From Candidatus Omnitrophota bacterium (GTDB lineage: Bacteria > Omnitrophota > Gorgyraeia > Velamenicoccales > Velamenicoccaceae), in the NCBI GenBank assembly GCA_003451585.1, contig DMEU01000012.1, positions 1 to 25,142 of the forward strand: a stretch of 25,142 bases of DNA. Reading direction: 5' to 3'. The notes under the pieces were generated by a model. The model was not told where the DNA came from and made no database searches. It worked only from the letters and a program-made list of their open reading frames with translations. The position numbers were made by a program, and so were the translations under genes. Below are positions 1-8,777 of this stretch, piece after piece. Each line of letters opens with the position of its first letter. The first letter of the stretch is position 1.

Positions 1-22
1 GGAAAAAATGCCGGAAGCGGCT
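1..22. repeat. Left copy of a 22-bp inverted repeat at the window ends
   Basis: The first 22 bases are the exact reverse complement of the last 22 bases (25121-25142). After one mismatch the match continues for 4 more bases. Each copy contains a 4-bp stem with a 4-base loop (10-21 here) and a run of six A or T. The copies face so that each lies just 3' of the outermost gene, murD on the left and thpR on the right. Confidence 0.9.
3..21 (-). terminator. Possible short intrinsic terminator after murD
   Basis: On the minus strand, 35 bases past the murD stop, a GCCG/CGGC stem with loop CTTC is followed by A and six T. This has the form of an intrinsic terminator, but the stem is only 4 bp, so it would be weak. 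In most genomes dcw transcription continues into ftsW, so a terminator here would be somewhat unexpected. It could instead be part of a dispersed repeat. Confidence 0.4.
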
Positions 23-56
23 GGGATACGCCCAATACTAAGCTAGGAAAGAACAG

Positions 57-1310
57 CTACTTCAACTGATTTACCAGCTCTTTGAAGGTACGGCCCCTGT
101 GCTCGTAGTCGGTGAACATATCGAAGCTTTTACACATCGGGGAGAACAGGACGATCTCTCCGGCCTTGGCACTACGGTAGGCCGCCTGCACAGCCTCAGG
201 GAATGTCCTGACACGCTCAACAGGCAGTATACCTTCCCAGGCGGCAGCTATCCTTTCACTCGCCTCTCCCACCAAAACAGCATATCTTATCTTTTGCTTT
301 ACCAGGCGGGCGAGAGAAAAAAAATCACTCCCTTTATCGCGGCCTCCGGCTATCAAAACAGCCGGCTTCTTAATATTGTTTAAGGCCCATATCGTTGAAT
401 CAATATTCGTGGCCTTGGAATCATTGATAAACTCGATACCTTTAAGGCCCCTGACAAATTCCATGCGATGTTCAACGCCTTTAAAGCCCCTGAAAACTTC
501 AAGGCAGGCCTGCCGGCTTATCCCTAAAATACCGGCTACCGCCAAGACCGCCATCTGGTTCTGGTCGAACCCCTCCTCAGATGCGTCTTTATTAAAAAAT
601 ACAACCTTGGCAGGGCTCTCTTCGGCGATATTTCGCAAGGCTTCATCGCCGTAATTTAATACCAGGTGGTCATCGGGCCCCTGGTTTAAAAATATCCTTT
701 TTTTAGCCGCCAGATACTCCTCCATACTGCCGTAACGGTCCAGGTGGTCCGGGGTAAGATTGAGTATGACCGAGATCTTAGGATGAAAGTCTTTTATGGC
801 CTCGAGCTGAAAAGAGCTGACCTCGAGTGAAACAAGGTCTTCCTTGTGTACTCCCGATACAATGGAAGAAAAAGGCATGCCTATGTTGCCTGCGACATGC
901 GCCATCTTACCGCCGGCCTTGATAACCTCTCCAACCAACGTAGTGGTCGTCGTCTTGCCGTTAGTGCCCGTTATGGCAATAACAGGAGCAGGACAAAATT
1001 CCGCAGCCAGCTCGATCTCGCCAATACAATCTATACCATGGCCTTTAGCCCATATTACAGGCTCGCTGTCCAGCCGAACGCCAGGGCTTATGACTACCAA
1101 CCCGCAGCCTTCCATAAAATCAGGAGAATGGCCGCCAAGCTCAACCGCTATGCCTTCTGCCCTGAGCCCAGCTGCAGTATCCTCCAAAGCCGGAGAAGCG
1201 TTCTTTTCGGTTACGCTGACTTGCGCTCCTAGAGACTTTAAAAGATGGGCTGCCGCAATACCGCTTCGGGCCAATCCTACAACCGTAACTTTTTTATTTT
1301 TATATTTCAC
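57..1310 (-). CDS. murD: UDP-N-acetylmuramoyl-L-alanine--D-glutamate ligase MurD
   Basis: Cytoplasmic ATP-dependent ligase that adds D-glutamate to UDP-MurNAc-L-Ala in peptidoglycan precursor synthesis. The 417-residue product has the N-terminal Rossmann-like UDP-binding segment (VTVVGLARSG, residues 8-17), the Mur-ligase ATP loop GTNGKT at 115-120, a central LNLTPDHLDRYG motif, NDSKATN, and a C-terminal SPMCKSFDMF segment typical of MurD. Length is normal for the family (about 430-450). The start is GTG at 1308-1310, 22 bp after the mraY stop; no strong Shine-Dalgarno sequence is visible, but the frame begins exactly where MurD homology should. It is the last complete gene of the dcw cluster here; the gene expected next (often ftsW) is not in the window. 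Confidence 0.96.
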   Translation of the reverse strand: MKYKNKKVTVVGLARSGIAAAHLLKSLGAQVSVTEKNASPALEDTAAGLRAEGIAVELGGHSPDFMEGCGLVVISPGVRLDSEPVIWAKGHGIDCIGEIELAAEFCPAPVIAITGTNGKTTTTTLVGEVIKAGGKMAHVAGNIGMPFSSIVSGVHKEDLVSLEVSSFQLEAIKDFHPKISVILNLTPDHLDRYGSMEEYLAAKKRIFLNQGPDDHLVLNYGDEALRNIAEESPAKVVFFNKDASEEGFDQNQMAVLAVAGILGISRQACLEVFRGFKGVEHRMEFVRGLKGIEFINDSKATNIDSTIWALNNIKKPAVLIAGGRDKGSDFFSLARLVKQKIRYAVLVGEASERIAAAWEGILPVERVRTFPEAVQAAYRSAKAGEIVLFSPMCKSFDMFTDYEHRGRTFKELVNQLK

Positions 1311-1332
1311 CGCGGGGCTTGTTCAGGTAATT

Positions 1333-2424
1333 CTACCTTAACTTCAAAGTTGTCAATGTAAAAAGAGCAAGTATCGCCGCAATGATCCAGAACCGCACTA
1401 TCACCTTTGATTCCGGCCATCCCAGCATTTGGAAGTGGTGATGCAATGGGGCCATCTTAAAGATCCTCTTTTTGCGCAGCTTAAAAGAACCTACTTGGAG
1501 GATGACAGACAGCGCCTCAATGACAAATATCCCTCCCACGATAACCAAAAGGAGCTCCTTTTTGATAAGGACAGCTACCAGGCCTATAGCGCCCCCAAGC
1601 GCTAGAGACCCGACATCGCCCATAAAGACCGATGCCGGATGGCAATTAAACCATAAAAACCCGAGGCATGCCCCAAAGATAGCTGAGCAGAAAACCGCAA
1701 GCTCCCCTACTCCGTCGATATAAGGTATTAAAAGATACTCCGCCAGGCGCAAATGGCCCGTAACATAGCTTAAGACCCCGTAAGAAAAGGCCACCATTAA
1801 GAGACAGCCGGTGGCCAATCCGTCAAGCCCATCCGTAAGGTTGACGGCATTAGACGTGCCGACTATAACGAACATCACGAAAATTATATAAAAGACCCCC
1901 AGGTCAAAAATAATGTTTTTAAGGAAAGGCATATCTAACTTTGTAGAGACCTCAGGGTCAAGGAACAGAAACGTCCCCACGCATAGGCCAAGGATTATCT
2001 GGCCCAAGAACTTCGCCCTTACGCTCAAGCCTTTAGAACGCTTGACTTTAAGCTTTATATAATCATCCAAAAAACCCACTCCGCCAAGCCAGAAGATCGA
2101 AATCAGCGATATTATGATATATTTGTTCTTGATATCGGCCCAAAGCAGCGTCGCAAGGATGACGGAACCAACCATCAGCAAGCCGCCCATAGTAGGAGTA
2201 CCCTGCTTGTGATGATGCAAGTCATAAAGCCCACGCACCTCTTCTTTGTCACGGACATGTTCGCGTATTCGCAGGTCCCCCAGCAACTTTATGACATAGC
2301 GGCCCAAAAAGACCGATATGAAAAATGTCGTCATCGCAGCAAGGCTCGCCCTGAATGTAATGTATTTAAATACATTGAGGCCGGAAAACAAGTCCTTTAA
2401 CGGATAAAAAAGGTAGTAGAACAT
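1333..2424 (-). CDS. mraY: Phospho-N-acetylmuramoyl-pentapeptide transferase MraY
   Basis: Integral membrane enzyme that transfers phospho-MurNAc-pentapeptide to undecaprenyl phosphate to give lipid I. The 363-residue protein is mostly hydrophobic, in keeping with the roughly ten membrane helices of the family. It carries the diagnostic motifs: HHHKQGTPTMGG near the N-terminus, NLTDGLDGLATG (catalytic aspartates), FMGDVGSLALGG, and the late histidine motif APLHHHFQ. Its ATG directly abuts the murF stop (TAG then ATG), and a GGAGAAG Shine-Dalgarno sequence lies inside the end of murF, so the two are probably translationally coupled. Confidence 0.97.
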   Translation of the reverse strand: MFYYLFYPLKDLFSGLNVFKYITFRASLAAMTTFFISVFLGRYVIKLLGDLRIREHVRDKEEVRGLYDLHHHKQGTPTMGGLLMVGSVILATLLWADIKNKYIIISLISIFWLGGVGFLDDYIKLKVKRSKGLSVRAKFLGQIILGLCVGTFLFLDPEVSTKLDMPFLKNIIFDLGVFYIIFVMFVIVGTSNAVNLTDGLDGLATGCLLMVAFSYGVLSYVTGHLRLAEYLLIPYIDGVGELAVFCSAIFGACLGFLWFNCHPASVFMGDVGSLALGGAIGLVAVLIKKELLLVIVGGIFVIEALSVILQVGSFKLRKKRIFKMAPLHHHFQMLGWPESKVIVRFWIIAAILALFTLTTLKLR

Positions 2425-3795
2425 CTAGTACTTCTCCATCAGCGCGGCAACGATCTTCTCCATCTGCATTGAGCGCGACCCCTTCACAAGCAGGACATCG
2501 CCTTCTTTTATGCAACTATGCAGAAAATCCAAAACAGCGGCGCAATCCTGGAAGTGGAATACACACGCGGCGTTCATACCGCTTTTTCTGGCGCTCTCTG
2601 AAGCCGCCTTGGAAAAATCACCCATGGTTATAAGAATATCTACAGACTTTTTAGATATGTAGTTGCCGAAATAAGCGTGGAACTCTTCAGATTTCTTGCC
2701 CAATTCCAGCATGTCTCCCATAACAAGTATACGGCGGCTCCCCAATGTCTGGCGGCATAAGACATCTATGGCGTGCTTTAAAGATTGAGGGTTGGAATTG
2801 TAAGAATCATCGAAGACCACGCATTGTTTGAGCTTGATCTCTTTGAGCCGCATATCGGGTGAATCGAAAGTGCCGATCCTGTCCCTTATAACATTAATAT
2901 CCATGCCAAAGAACAGGCCGCAGGCTATGGCGGAAAGGGCATTAGTGACATTATGGAGCGCGCAATGTTTTACCTCGACCTGGTGGACCCCGTTGAATAA
3001 GAAAGTCACACTATTATGTTTATACGTTATTTCTGTAGCCCTGAAATCGCAGTCATTGTTGATACAAGAGAAAAAGAACGGCTTGGAGCGTATGCGGCTG
3101 AGCTTGCCTAAATAAATATCACCCTTATTCAAAAGCGCTATACCCGGTGCCAACAGATGCTTAATGAGCTCTATCTTTTCCTTATACACGCCTTTCAGGT
3201 CGCCCAAATGCTCAAGATGCGCGGGGCCTATATTAGTAATTACGCCGAAATTCGGCTCAGCTATCCGGGCCAATTGTCCTATCTCTCCCGACCTGTTAGT
3301 ACCCATCTCGATAACGCATATGTCATGCTTGGAATGTATCTCAAGAAGCGTCAAAGGCACGCCTATCAGATTGTTCTGCGTGCCTTTATTCTTATGGACA
3401 TTGAAATTCGCCGAAAGAACCCAGGCTATCATCTCTTTGGTCGTAGTCTTCCCGCTGGAACCCGTAACCGCTATTATGGGGATATCGAACCTGCGGCGGT
3501 GAAAACGGGCTATAGCTCCAAGCGCACAGGTGGTCTCAGATACTTTTATATATGCTATACCCTTTTTAAGATCTTTTACCTTTGAAGGGTTATCATAAAC
3601 TATGGCTTTTGCACCGCGGGATATGCTGTCTGCGATAAAATCGTGGCCGTCGAATTTCTTGCCCACAATGGCAACATAGACCGCACCGGAGTTAATGGTG
3701 CGCGAATCTATGGAAATGCCGCTGAAACGTTTACTGGTGGCGCCCGCGGCCAGCTCGCCTCCCGTAGCCTTGACTATATCCTTGATATCAAACAT
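2425..3795 (-). CDS. murF: UDP-N-acetylmuramoyl-tripeptide--D-alanyl-D-alanine ligase MurF
   Basis: Cytoplasmic ligase that attaches D-Ala-D-Ala to the UDP-MurNAc-tripeptide, completing the pentapeptide. The 456-residue product shows the N-terminal substrate-recognition domain with GISIDSRTI, the ATP loop GSSGKTT at 112-118, NIGPAHLEHLG, and DDSYNSNP, all typical of MurF rather than MurE. Length is normal. The start overlaps the end of murE by 8 bp (ATG read in one frame, TGA in the other). A purine-rich AAGGGAAATGGAAG stretch upstream can serve as the ribosome binding site. Confidence 0.97.
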   Translation of the reverse strand: MFDIKDIVKATGGELAAGATSKRFSGISIDSRTINSGAVYVAIVGKKFDGHDFIADSISRGAKAIVYDNPSKVKDLKKGIAYIKVSETTCALGAIARFHRRRFDIPIIAVTGSSGKTTTKEMIAWVLSANFNVHKNKGTQNNLIGVPLTLLEIHSKHDICVIEMGTNRSGEIGQLARIAEPNFGVITNIGPAHLEHLGDLKGVYKEKIELIKHLLAPGIALLNKGDIYLGKLSRIRSKPFFFSCINNDCDFRATEITYKHNSVTFLFNGVHQVEVKHCALHNVTNALSAIACGLFFGMDINVIRDRIGTFDSPDMRLKEIKLKQCVVFDDSYNSNPQSLKHAIDVLCRQTLGSRRILVMGDMLELGKKSEEFHAYFGNYISKKSVDILITMGDFSKAASESARKSGMNAACVFHFQDCAAVLDFLHSCIKEGDVLLVKGSRSMQMEKIVAALMEKY

Positions 3796-5266
3796 GGGCT
3801 TCCATTTCCCTTAAACACTCCAAAACGGCTTCCTTGTCGTCAAAAGCAGATATCTTATCCTTTACGATCTGATACGTCTCATGGCCCTTGCCTGCTACGA
3901 GGACAAGATCATTGCCTTTGGCCATCTTCACGGCGCGGCGGATAGCGCTCATACGTTCTATTTCCACTTCAAAATTTTTTGTGACGATACCGGATGCTAT
4001 ATGAGAAATAATATCGCTGGGTTCTTCGCTACGCGGATTATCCGAGGTCAAAATGCAGTGGTCGGACAGTGCTGCTGCCACAGCGCCCATCTTCGGCCTC
4101 TTCGACTTGTCCCTGTCACCACCGCAGCCAAAAACTGTGATTATCCTGCCATTATGGAGAATAGAACGCAAAGATTCAAGAACATTTTTCAATGCGTCAT
4201 CCGTATGCGCGTAATCAATGAACACGCTGAATCCTCTTGTGCTATCGATCCTTTCCAGCCGGCCAGGCACAAACCCGACACTCTCGACCCCGCGACGTAT
4301 AACATCCAGGCCCACGCCCTCCGATAGGCCAAGGGCCACAGCCGCCAGTATATTATAAATATTGTGCCTGCCTACAAGGCTGGTCGTGATATCAATACTC
4401 CCGGCAGGCGTATTTATCCGGGCACTGCTGCCGCTCTTTTCGATCACATCGCGCTCGACTCGAACATCGCTTTCCCCGTATCCATAACTGATCTTTTTAC
4501 CCCTGACGTCCTTGTAAAGGCGCATACCAAAACAATCATCCGTATTTATTATAAGGCTGGAATCCGGAGCCGCATAATCACAAAAAAGCCTCCGTTTCAC
4601 GGAAAAATACTCCTCCATGTCCTTATGATAGTCCAGGTGGTCCTGAGTCAGATTAGTGAATATCGCGGCCCTGAAGGCCATGCCGGCGATCCTATCCTGA
4701 TGGATAGCGTGAGATGATACCTCCATAGCGATATATTTATTGCCCGCCAAGGCCATCTCCCTGGCCAACTCGTGTAATTCCAGGACGCCGGGCGTTGTGT
4801 TCGAACTTGGGACATTGGTATCTTTTATCTTGTATCCTATAGTCCCTATGAGCGCACACTTTTGCCCTGCCGCGTTCAAAATGCCGCGAGCCAGATATGA
4901 TGTGGTGGTCTTGCCATTGGTCCCTGTTATACCGATACACTTTATGCCGCGGTACGGATGCCCAAAAAAAGCACCTGCTATCTTCACTAAGGCATCTTTT
5001 GAATCTTTCACTAATATAAAAGGCACAGGGGCCTTTGAGCGCGGCAGGAAATTAGCATCTTCCAAAACGATGGCAGACGCATTCTTATCTACCGCATCCT
5101 GGATAAAGCGATGCCCATCCTGTGCGGCTCCCCGCACCGCCACAAAAACAGAACCAGCCTTGATATCCCTGGAATCCGAGGCTACAGCCTTAATATCAAT
5201 ACCCTTCATGCCGTAGGCTGCAGCATTTAAAACATTTATATCCGCGAGTAATTCTTTAGCGTTCAT
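3788..5266 (-). CDS. murE: UDP-N-acetylmuramoyl-tripeptide synthetase MurE, diaminopimelate type
   Basis: Cytoplasmic ligase that adds the third stem residue to UDP-MurNAc-Ala-Glu. The 492-residue protein has the N-terminal UDP-binding domain (VASDSRDIKAGSVFVA), the ATP loop GTNGKT at 115-120, FTNLTQDHLDYH, and the lysine of YFSVKRRLF that is carbamylated in this family. The substrate loop reads SDNPRSEEP with D409-N410-P411-R412. In characterised enzymes DNPR marks meso-diaminopimelate specificity, which points to a DAP-type cell wall. It overlaps the PBP gene by 11 bp at its start and murF by 8 bp at its end. Confidence 0.97.
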   Translation of the reverse strand: MNAKELLADINVLNAAAYGMKGIDIKAVASDSRDIKAGSVFVAVRGAAQDGHRFIQDAVDKNASAIVLEDANFLPRSKAPVPFILVKDSKDALVKIAGAFFGHPYRGIKCIGITGTNGKTTTSYLARGILNAAGQKCALIGTIGYKIKDTNVPSSNTTPGVLELHELAREMALAGNKYIAMEVSSHAIHQDRIAGMAFRAAIFTNLTQDHLDYHKDMEEYFSVKRRLFCDYAAPDSSLIINTDDCFGMRLYKDVRGKKISYGYGESDVRVERDVIEKSGSSARINTPAGSIDITTSLVGRHNIYNILAAVALGLSEGVGLDVIRRGVESVGFVPGRLERIDSTRGFSVFIDYAHTDDALKNVLESLRSILHNGRIITVFGCGGDRDKSKRPKMGAVAAALSDHCILTSDNPRSEEPSDIISHIASGIVTKNFEVEIERMSAIRRAVKMAKGNDLVLVAGKGHETYQIVKDKISAFDDKEAVLECLREMEAHV

Positions 5267-6968
5267 ATACCTTTGCTAAAACCTGTCCGCCATCGCCATT
5301 AGATCTAATCTGACGGTATTTTAATACGTCCTCAGCGATAAATTTGAACGCCGGAGCCGATACTACTCCACCGTAATAATATGGGCGCGGTTCATCAACT
5401 ATCACCACTATAGCTATCTGGGGATCATCGACAGGCGCAAAACCTATAAAAGATGCCATGAATTTCGAGTGGGAGTATGTGCCGTTCTCGACCTTCTGCG
5501 CCGTACCGGTCTTGCCGGCCAGTCGATAAAATTTAGACTGCGCTAATTTCCCGGTACCGACCTCAACAACCGCGGTTAGAATATCACGCATGGTCCTGGC
5601 AGTCTCCTCTGAGATGACCTTACGCACGATCTCGGGCTCAAAACTTTTGATGACCTCGCCTTTCTTGTCTATCACCTGGCGCACTATTAACGGCTTCATG
5701 TAAACACCGCCGTTAGCGATGACCGAGATCGCGCTTGCTAATTGTAAGGCAGTAACACACACTTCCTGCCCTATAGGGACCGCGCTTATAGAGGTCTTTG
5801 ACCACCTTGAAACGGGTTTTAAAATACCGGCCACCTCTCCGGTCAGCCCCGAAGAAGTCGAGGCACCAAAACCAAAGGCCTTGGCATAATCATAGACCAC
5901 CGCTGGGCCAAGCTTTTGCGCTATCTTGGTAGTCCCTATATTGCTTGATTGGGCTATAACGTCCTGGAACGCCAACAGGCCGTAAGGATGGACATCATGA
6001 AGCGTATGATTAGCTACCCTATACTCTCCATTCTCACAGAAGACCTTGTCCTTTAGAGTGAACTTTCCGGTATCAAGCGCGGCACTTGCAGTAACTATCT
6101 TGAAGATCGAACCGGGCTCAAAAAAGTCCGTCACGGCACGATTACGGCGCGCATCAACGGGATATTTTGAAAACTCATTTAAGTCCAACGTAGGACGGTT
6201 AGCCAGCGCAAGGATCTCTCCGGTCTTAACGTCCATAACAACAATGGTTGCGCCTTTTGCATTATATTTCTGAAAGATCTTATCGATCTCTCTTTCAGTT
6301 ATATACTGCACTACCTGATCGATCGTCAAAACAAGAGAATAACCGTCGACAGGTGGTTGTAATATATCGGTAAGGGCAAGGTCCCTTCTCTTTGCATCAC
6401 GCAAGACAAGCGTCCAGCCGGCAGACCCTCTTAAGTAAGGATCATAATTCATCTCAATTCCATCCAAACCTATATTATCAAGGCCGGCAAAACCAATGAG
6501 CTGGCTGGCTAACCTCGAATTAGGATAAGAACGCTTACTCTCTTTGATAAAATAAAGGCCGTCTAAGCCCAGGCCCTTGATCTCTTCCATCTTATTTATG
6601 TCCAGCTTGCGGGCCAGCCAGATGAACTGCTTTTTTCTGTTAAGCCTGTCGAGTACGAAACTCCTATTTAAGCCCAATATGGCCCCGAGTTTCTCAACTA
6701 TAAGATCGATATTCTTTATCTGCGGCGGAACCGCGTATAAAGAAAACGTGGGAACATTGATCGCAAGCGGACGCATCTGTCGATCGAATATCGACCCGCG
6801 CTTAGGTTCAAGTTCCAGATAATAGGTATGCTGCCTTGCTGCAAGGTCTAAGAGGAAAGATGAGCGGAAGAACTGGAAGAGTACTAGTTTCCCTAAAAAG
6901 AAAAAAAGTAGCCCGATAAATAATACGAGGACTACCGTAAACCTTAAAGGCTTGATTTTAGGTTGCAC
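5256..6968 (-). CDS. ftsI: Class B penicillin-binding protein, FtsI/PBP3-type transpeptidase
   Basis: Membrane-anchored D,D-transpeptidase that cross-links peptidoglycan at the septum. One N-terminal membrane segment (about residues 9-33) is followed by the PBP dimer domain and the transpeptidase domain. All three active-site motifs are present: S287-I-F-K290 (in FEPGSIFK), S341-S-N343, and K486-T-G488. At 570 residues it matches FtsI-type PBPs and ends shortly after the transpeptidase domain, with no PASTA repeats. The start is GTG at 6966-6968 with no clear Shine-Dalgarno sequence. Its position between an ftsL-like gene and murE is the classical ftsI place, which supports a divisome role over a general elongation PBP. 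Confidence 0.94.
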   Translation of the reverse strand: MQPKIKPLRFTVVLVLFIGLLFFFLGKLVLFQFFRSSFLLDLAARQHTYYLELEPKRGSIFDRQMRPLAINVPTFSLYAVPPQIKNIDLIVEKLGAILGLNRSFVLDRLNRKKQFIWLARKLDINKMEEIKGLGLDGLYFIKESKRSYPNSRLASQLIGFAGLDNIGLDGIEMNYDPYLRGSAGWTLVLRDAKRRDLALTDILQPPVDGYSLVLTIDQVVQYITEREIDKIFQKYNAKGATIVVMDVKTGEILALANRPTLDLNEFSKYPVDARRNRAVTDFFEPGSIFKIVTASAALDTGKFTLKDKVFCENGEYRVANHTLHDVHPYGLLAFQDVIAQSSNIGTTKIAQKLGPAVVYDYAKAFGFGASTSSGLTGEVAGILKPVSRWSKTSISAVPIGQEVCVTALQLASAISVIANGGVYMKPLIVRQVIDKKGEVIKSFEPEIVRKVISEETARTMRDILTAVVEVGTGKLAQSKFYRLAGKTGTAQKVENGTYSHSKFMASFIGFAPVDDPQIAIVVIVDEPRPYYYGGVVSAPAFKFIAEDVLKYRQIRSNGDGGQVLAKVYER

Positions 6969-7007
6969 TGAGATTTATATCATGTCCTTGCGGTTTGCCG
7001 GCAAGGG

Positions 7008-7388
7008 CTATTTAACTGTCTGGGCCTGCGCAGTCCTGGCCGAAAACCACGACAACATAGCCAGCCGCTTAAAGATCGGCTTACTTTTAGCCTTGGCCAA
7101 CATAGGCCTTTCCTTGCCCGCAGGAGGCCCTAACCGGACAAGCTTATAATCCTTAGCCATCTCAAAATCATCACCGTTAATGAAGAGGGATCTATCGATG
7201 TTTACCGGTGACTCTAAACTCGAGAGTGTATATTGTAGCGCGGTCTTACGGTCCAGGCAAGCCTCTAATACTTTTTCTGTCGCCTTGATCCTATACCCAA
7301 GCTTGACTATCTCAGTCTGCTGAAAGACATACAAAAGGCAAAGGACAGTGCCTAGTGCAGTATAAAGGATGCATCGCGAAGTCCTCAT
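7008..7388 (-). CDS. ftsL: FtsL-like small bitopic division protein
   Basis: The 126-residue product has a short N-terminus, one membrane helix (about residues 5-22, CILYTALGTVLCLLYVF), then a helical stretch that could form a short coiled coil. That is the architecture of FtsL, which helps recruit and activate FtsI and FtsW. FtsL sequences diverge strongly, so the call rests on topology, size and position between rsmH and ftsI. The start codon overlaps the rsmH stop as ATGA. The C-terminal half is unusual: basic and proline-containing (LGPPAGKERPM, AKAKSKP) and ending ARTAQAQTVK, beyond what a minimal FtsL needs. It could be a lineage-specific extension. Confidence 0.72.
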   Translation of the reverse strand: MRTSRCILYTALGTVLCLLYVFQQTEIVKLGYRIKATEKVLEACLDRKTALQYTLSSLESPVNIDRSLFINGDDFEMAKDYKLVRLGPPAGKERPMLAKAKSKPIFKRLAMLSWFSARTAQAQTVK

Positions 7389-8374
7389 TTAACCCTTTCA
7401 ATAGCTCTCATCTTGGCTGAACGGGCGCGAGGGTTATTTTTTAACTCCTCCTGCCCTGGCCTCAATATTTTTTTAAAAACGAGCTGAAAACTGCCTGTCC
7501 GGGCAAGCTCACGGAAATTTTCTTTGACTATCCTGTCTTCCAACGAATGAAAAGTTATGACGCATATCCGCCCCCTCTTCTTCAAGATCAGGGCGGCCTT
7601 CTTTAAGGCCTCATCCAGCGCATCCAACTCCCTGTTGACCGCGATACGAAGCGCCTGAAAAGTACGGGTCGCAGGATGGATCTTGTGGAACCTAGCCTTG
7701 TACGGCAAAGCCTTTGTGACGAGTTCGGCCAGCTGGGTTGTGGAAGATATCGGCGACCTCTGCCTTGCGGCAACTATATTGCGAGCTATGCGGCGCGAGA
7801 ATCTCTCCTGGCCAAACCTCCAAAGAATAGAAGAGATCTCTTCTTCTGTCAAGTTATTCAAAAGGTCATATGCCGATATAAAACTTTTCCTATCCATGCG
7901 CATATCGAGAGGGCCTTCGGCCTTTATGCTGAACCCGCGCGACGCGCTCTCGAGTTGATAAGAAGAGACCCCGACATCAAAGAGGATGGCATCTACCCCT
8001 GTTAAATCAAAACGCCCGATTATCTTATCAAGGTTCCTAAAATCATCGTGGACGAACATGCAACTGTCAGAAAAATAACTCAGGTGGTCTTTGGCTATAT
8101 TAAGGGCCTCTTCATCCTTGTCTATGCCTATGAGCCTGCCATTTGGCAATATCTTCTCAAGTATGGCCGCAGCATGCCCCCCCATGCCAAGCGTGGCGTC
8201 TACGACGGTTGAACCATTCCTAAGCTTGAGCATCGAAATGACCTCTTGCAGCATAACAGGTTTATGGATTATATTTGACACGCCAGACCCACCTTCTTCT
8301 TCATCAGATGGAGCATCAAGCAACATGCCCGCTGCTCCCTGCGCACCTGAAAATATGTTAGATAAAAATCCCAT
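7385..8374 (-). CDS. rsmH: 16S rRNA (cytosine-1402-N4)-methyltransferase RsmH
   Basis: S-adenosylmethionine-dependent methyltransferase that modifies C1402 in the decoding centre of 16S rRNA; also known as MraW. Family motifs are present: HKPVMLQEV, DATLGMGGHA (SAM binding), DDFRNLD, ILFDVGVSSYQLE, GPLDMRMD, and near the end CVITFHSLEDRIVK followed by NPRARSAKMR. The longest frame starts at ATG 8374 (329 residues), 13 bp after the PilZ gene stop, but has about 31 residues ahead of the family homology and no clear Shine-Dalgarno sequence. A GTG at 8279-8281 preceded by AAGGTGG would give 298 residues, nearer the family size. Which start is used cannot be settled here. Confidence 0.95.
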   Translation of the reverse strand: MGFLSNIFSGAQGAAGMLLDAPSDEEEGGSGVSNIIHKPVMLQEVISMLKLRNGSTVVDATLGMGGHAAAILEKILPNGRLIGIDKDEEALNIAKDHLSYFSDSCMFVHDDFRNLDKIIGRFDLTGVDAILFDVGVSSYQLESASRGFSIKAEGPLDMRMDRKSFISAYDLLNNLTEEEISSILWRFGQERFSRRIARNIVAARQRSPISSTTQLAELVTKALPYKARFHKIHPATRTFQALRIAVNRELDALDEALKKAALILKKRGRICVITFHSLEDRIVKENFRELARTGSFQLVFKKILRPGQEELKNNPRARSAKMRAIERVK

Positions 8375-8387
8375 AATCGTTCAATTA

Positions 8388-8756
8388 TCAAAAAAATAGT
8401 TTCAATATCCGCGACACAGACATGAAACGCGGATTCAATATGGCCACACCCGTGCGGTGGCCTAAAAAATCAGTTTCTTTCGACCATACGACCTTGCCCA
8501 AAAGTTTCAAAGGGCCGAAGCCGTCCGGTATCTCCAGCGATATCTCAAAAACTGTGCCGGGGTTGAAATGACAGGTTGTAGCCATGCCCATGCCGGAACC
8601 GCTGACATCCTTCACAAAGGCATCAAAATATCCGCCTGTGTTCACATTCTTGATGCGGGTCTTTACATCATAGAGAGGCGTACGGGAAAATATCCTGTTG
8701 TCGCTTTTAACCACCTCCGGCATACGGCCGGCAACTGCTGCCCCGGATCTTATCAT
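8388..8756 (-). CDS. PilZ-domain protein, probable cyclic di-GMP sensor
   Basis: A 122-residue protein consisting of little more than one PilZ domain. Both halves of the known c-di-GMP binding signature are visible: RxxxR at R21-R25 (RIFSR) and DxSxxG at D50-S52-G55 (DVSGSG). The rest is a beta-rich pattern ending with the GVAIL and helical ILKLFF segments typical of the domain. There is no signal peptide or membrane helix, so it is probably cytoplasmic. It sits between mraZ and rsmH in the same direction, where most dcw clusters have nothing. The ATG follows a run of eight G by four bases, the only ribosome-binding-like purine tract. Family membership is firm; a link to division is inferred only from position. 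Confidence 0.88.
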   Translation of the reverse strand: MIRSGAAVAGRMPEVVKSDNRIFSRTPLYDVKTRIKNVNTGGYFDAFVKDVSGSGMGMATTCHFNPGTVFEISLEIPDGFGPLKLLGKVVWSKETDFLGHRTGVAILNPRFMSVSRILKLFF

Positions 8757-8777
8757 ATTGCCCCCCCCGCTTTTGGC

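Noticed and set aside
844..1341. Long plus-strand open frame opposite murD
   Set aside because: It lacks recognisable motifs and its low-complexity composition mirrors the GC-rich third positions of murD. The same holds for the other plus-strand frames between 99 and 24000.
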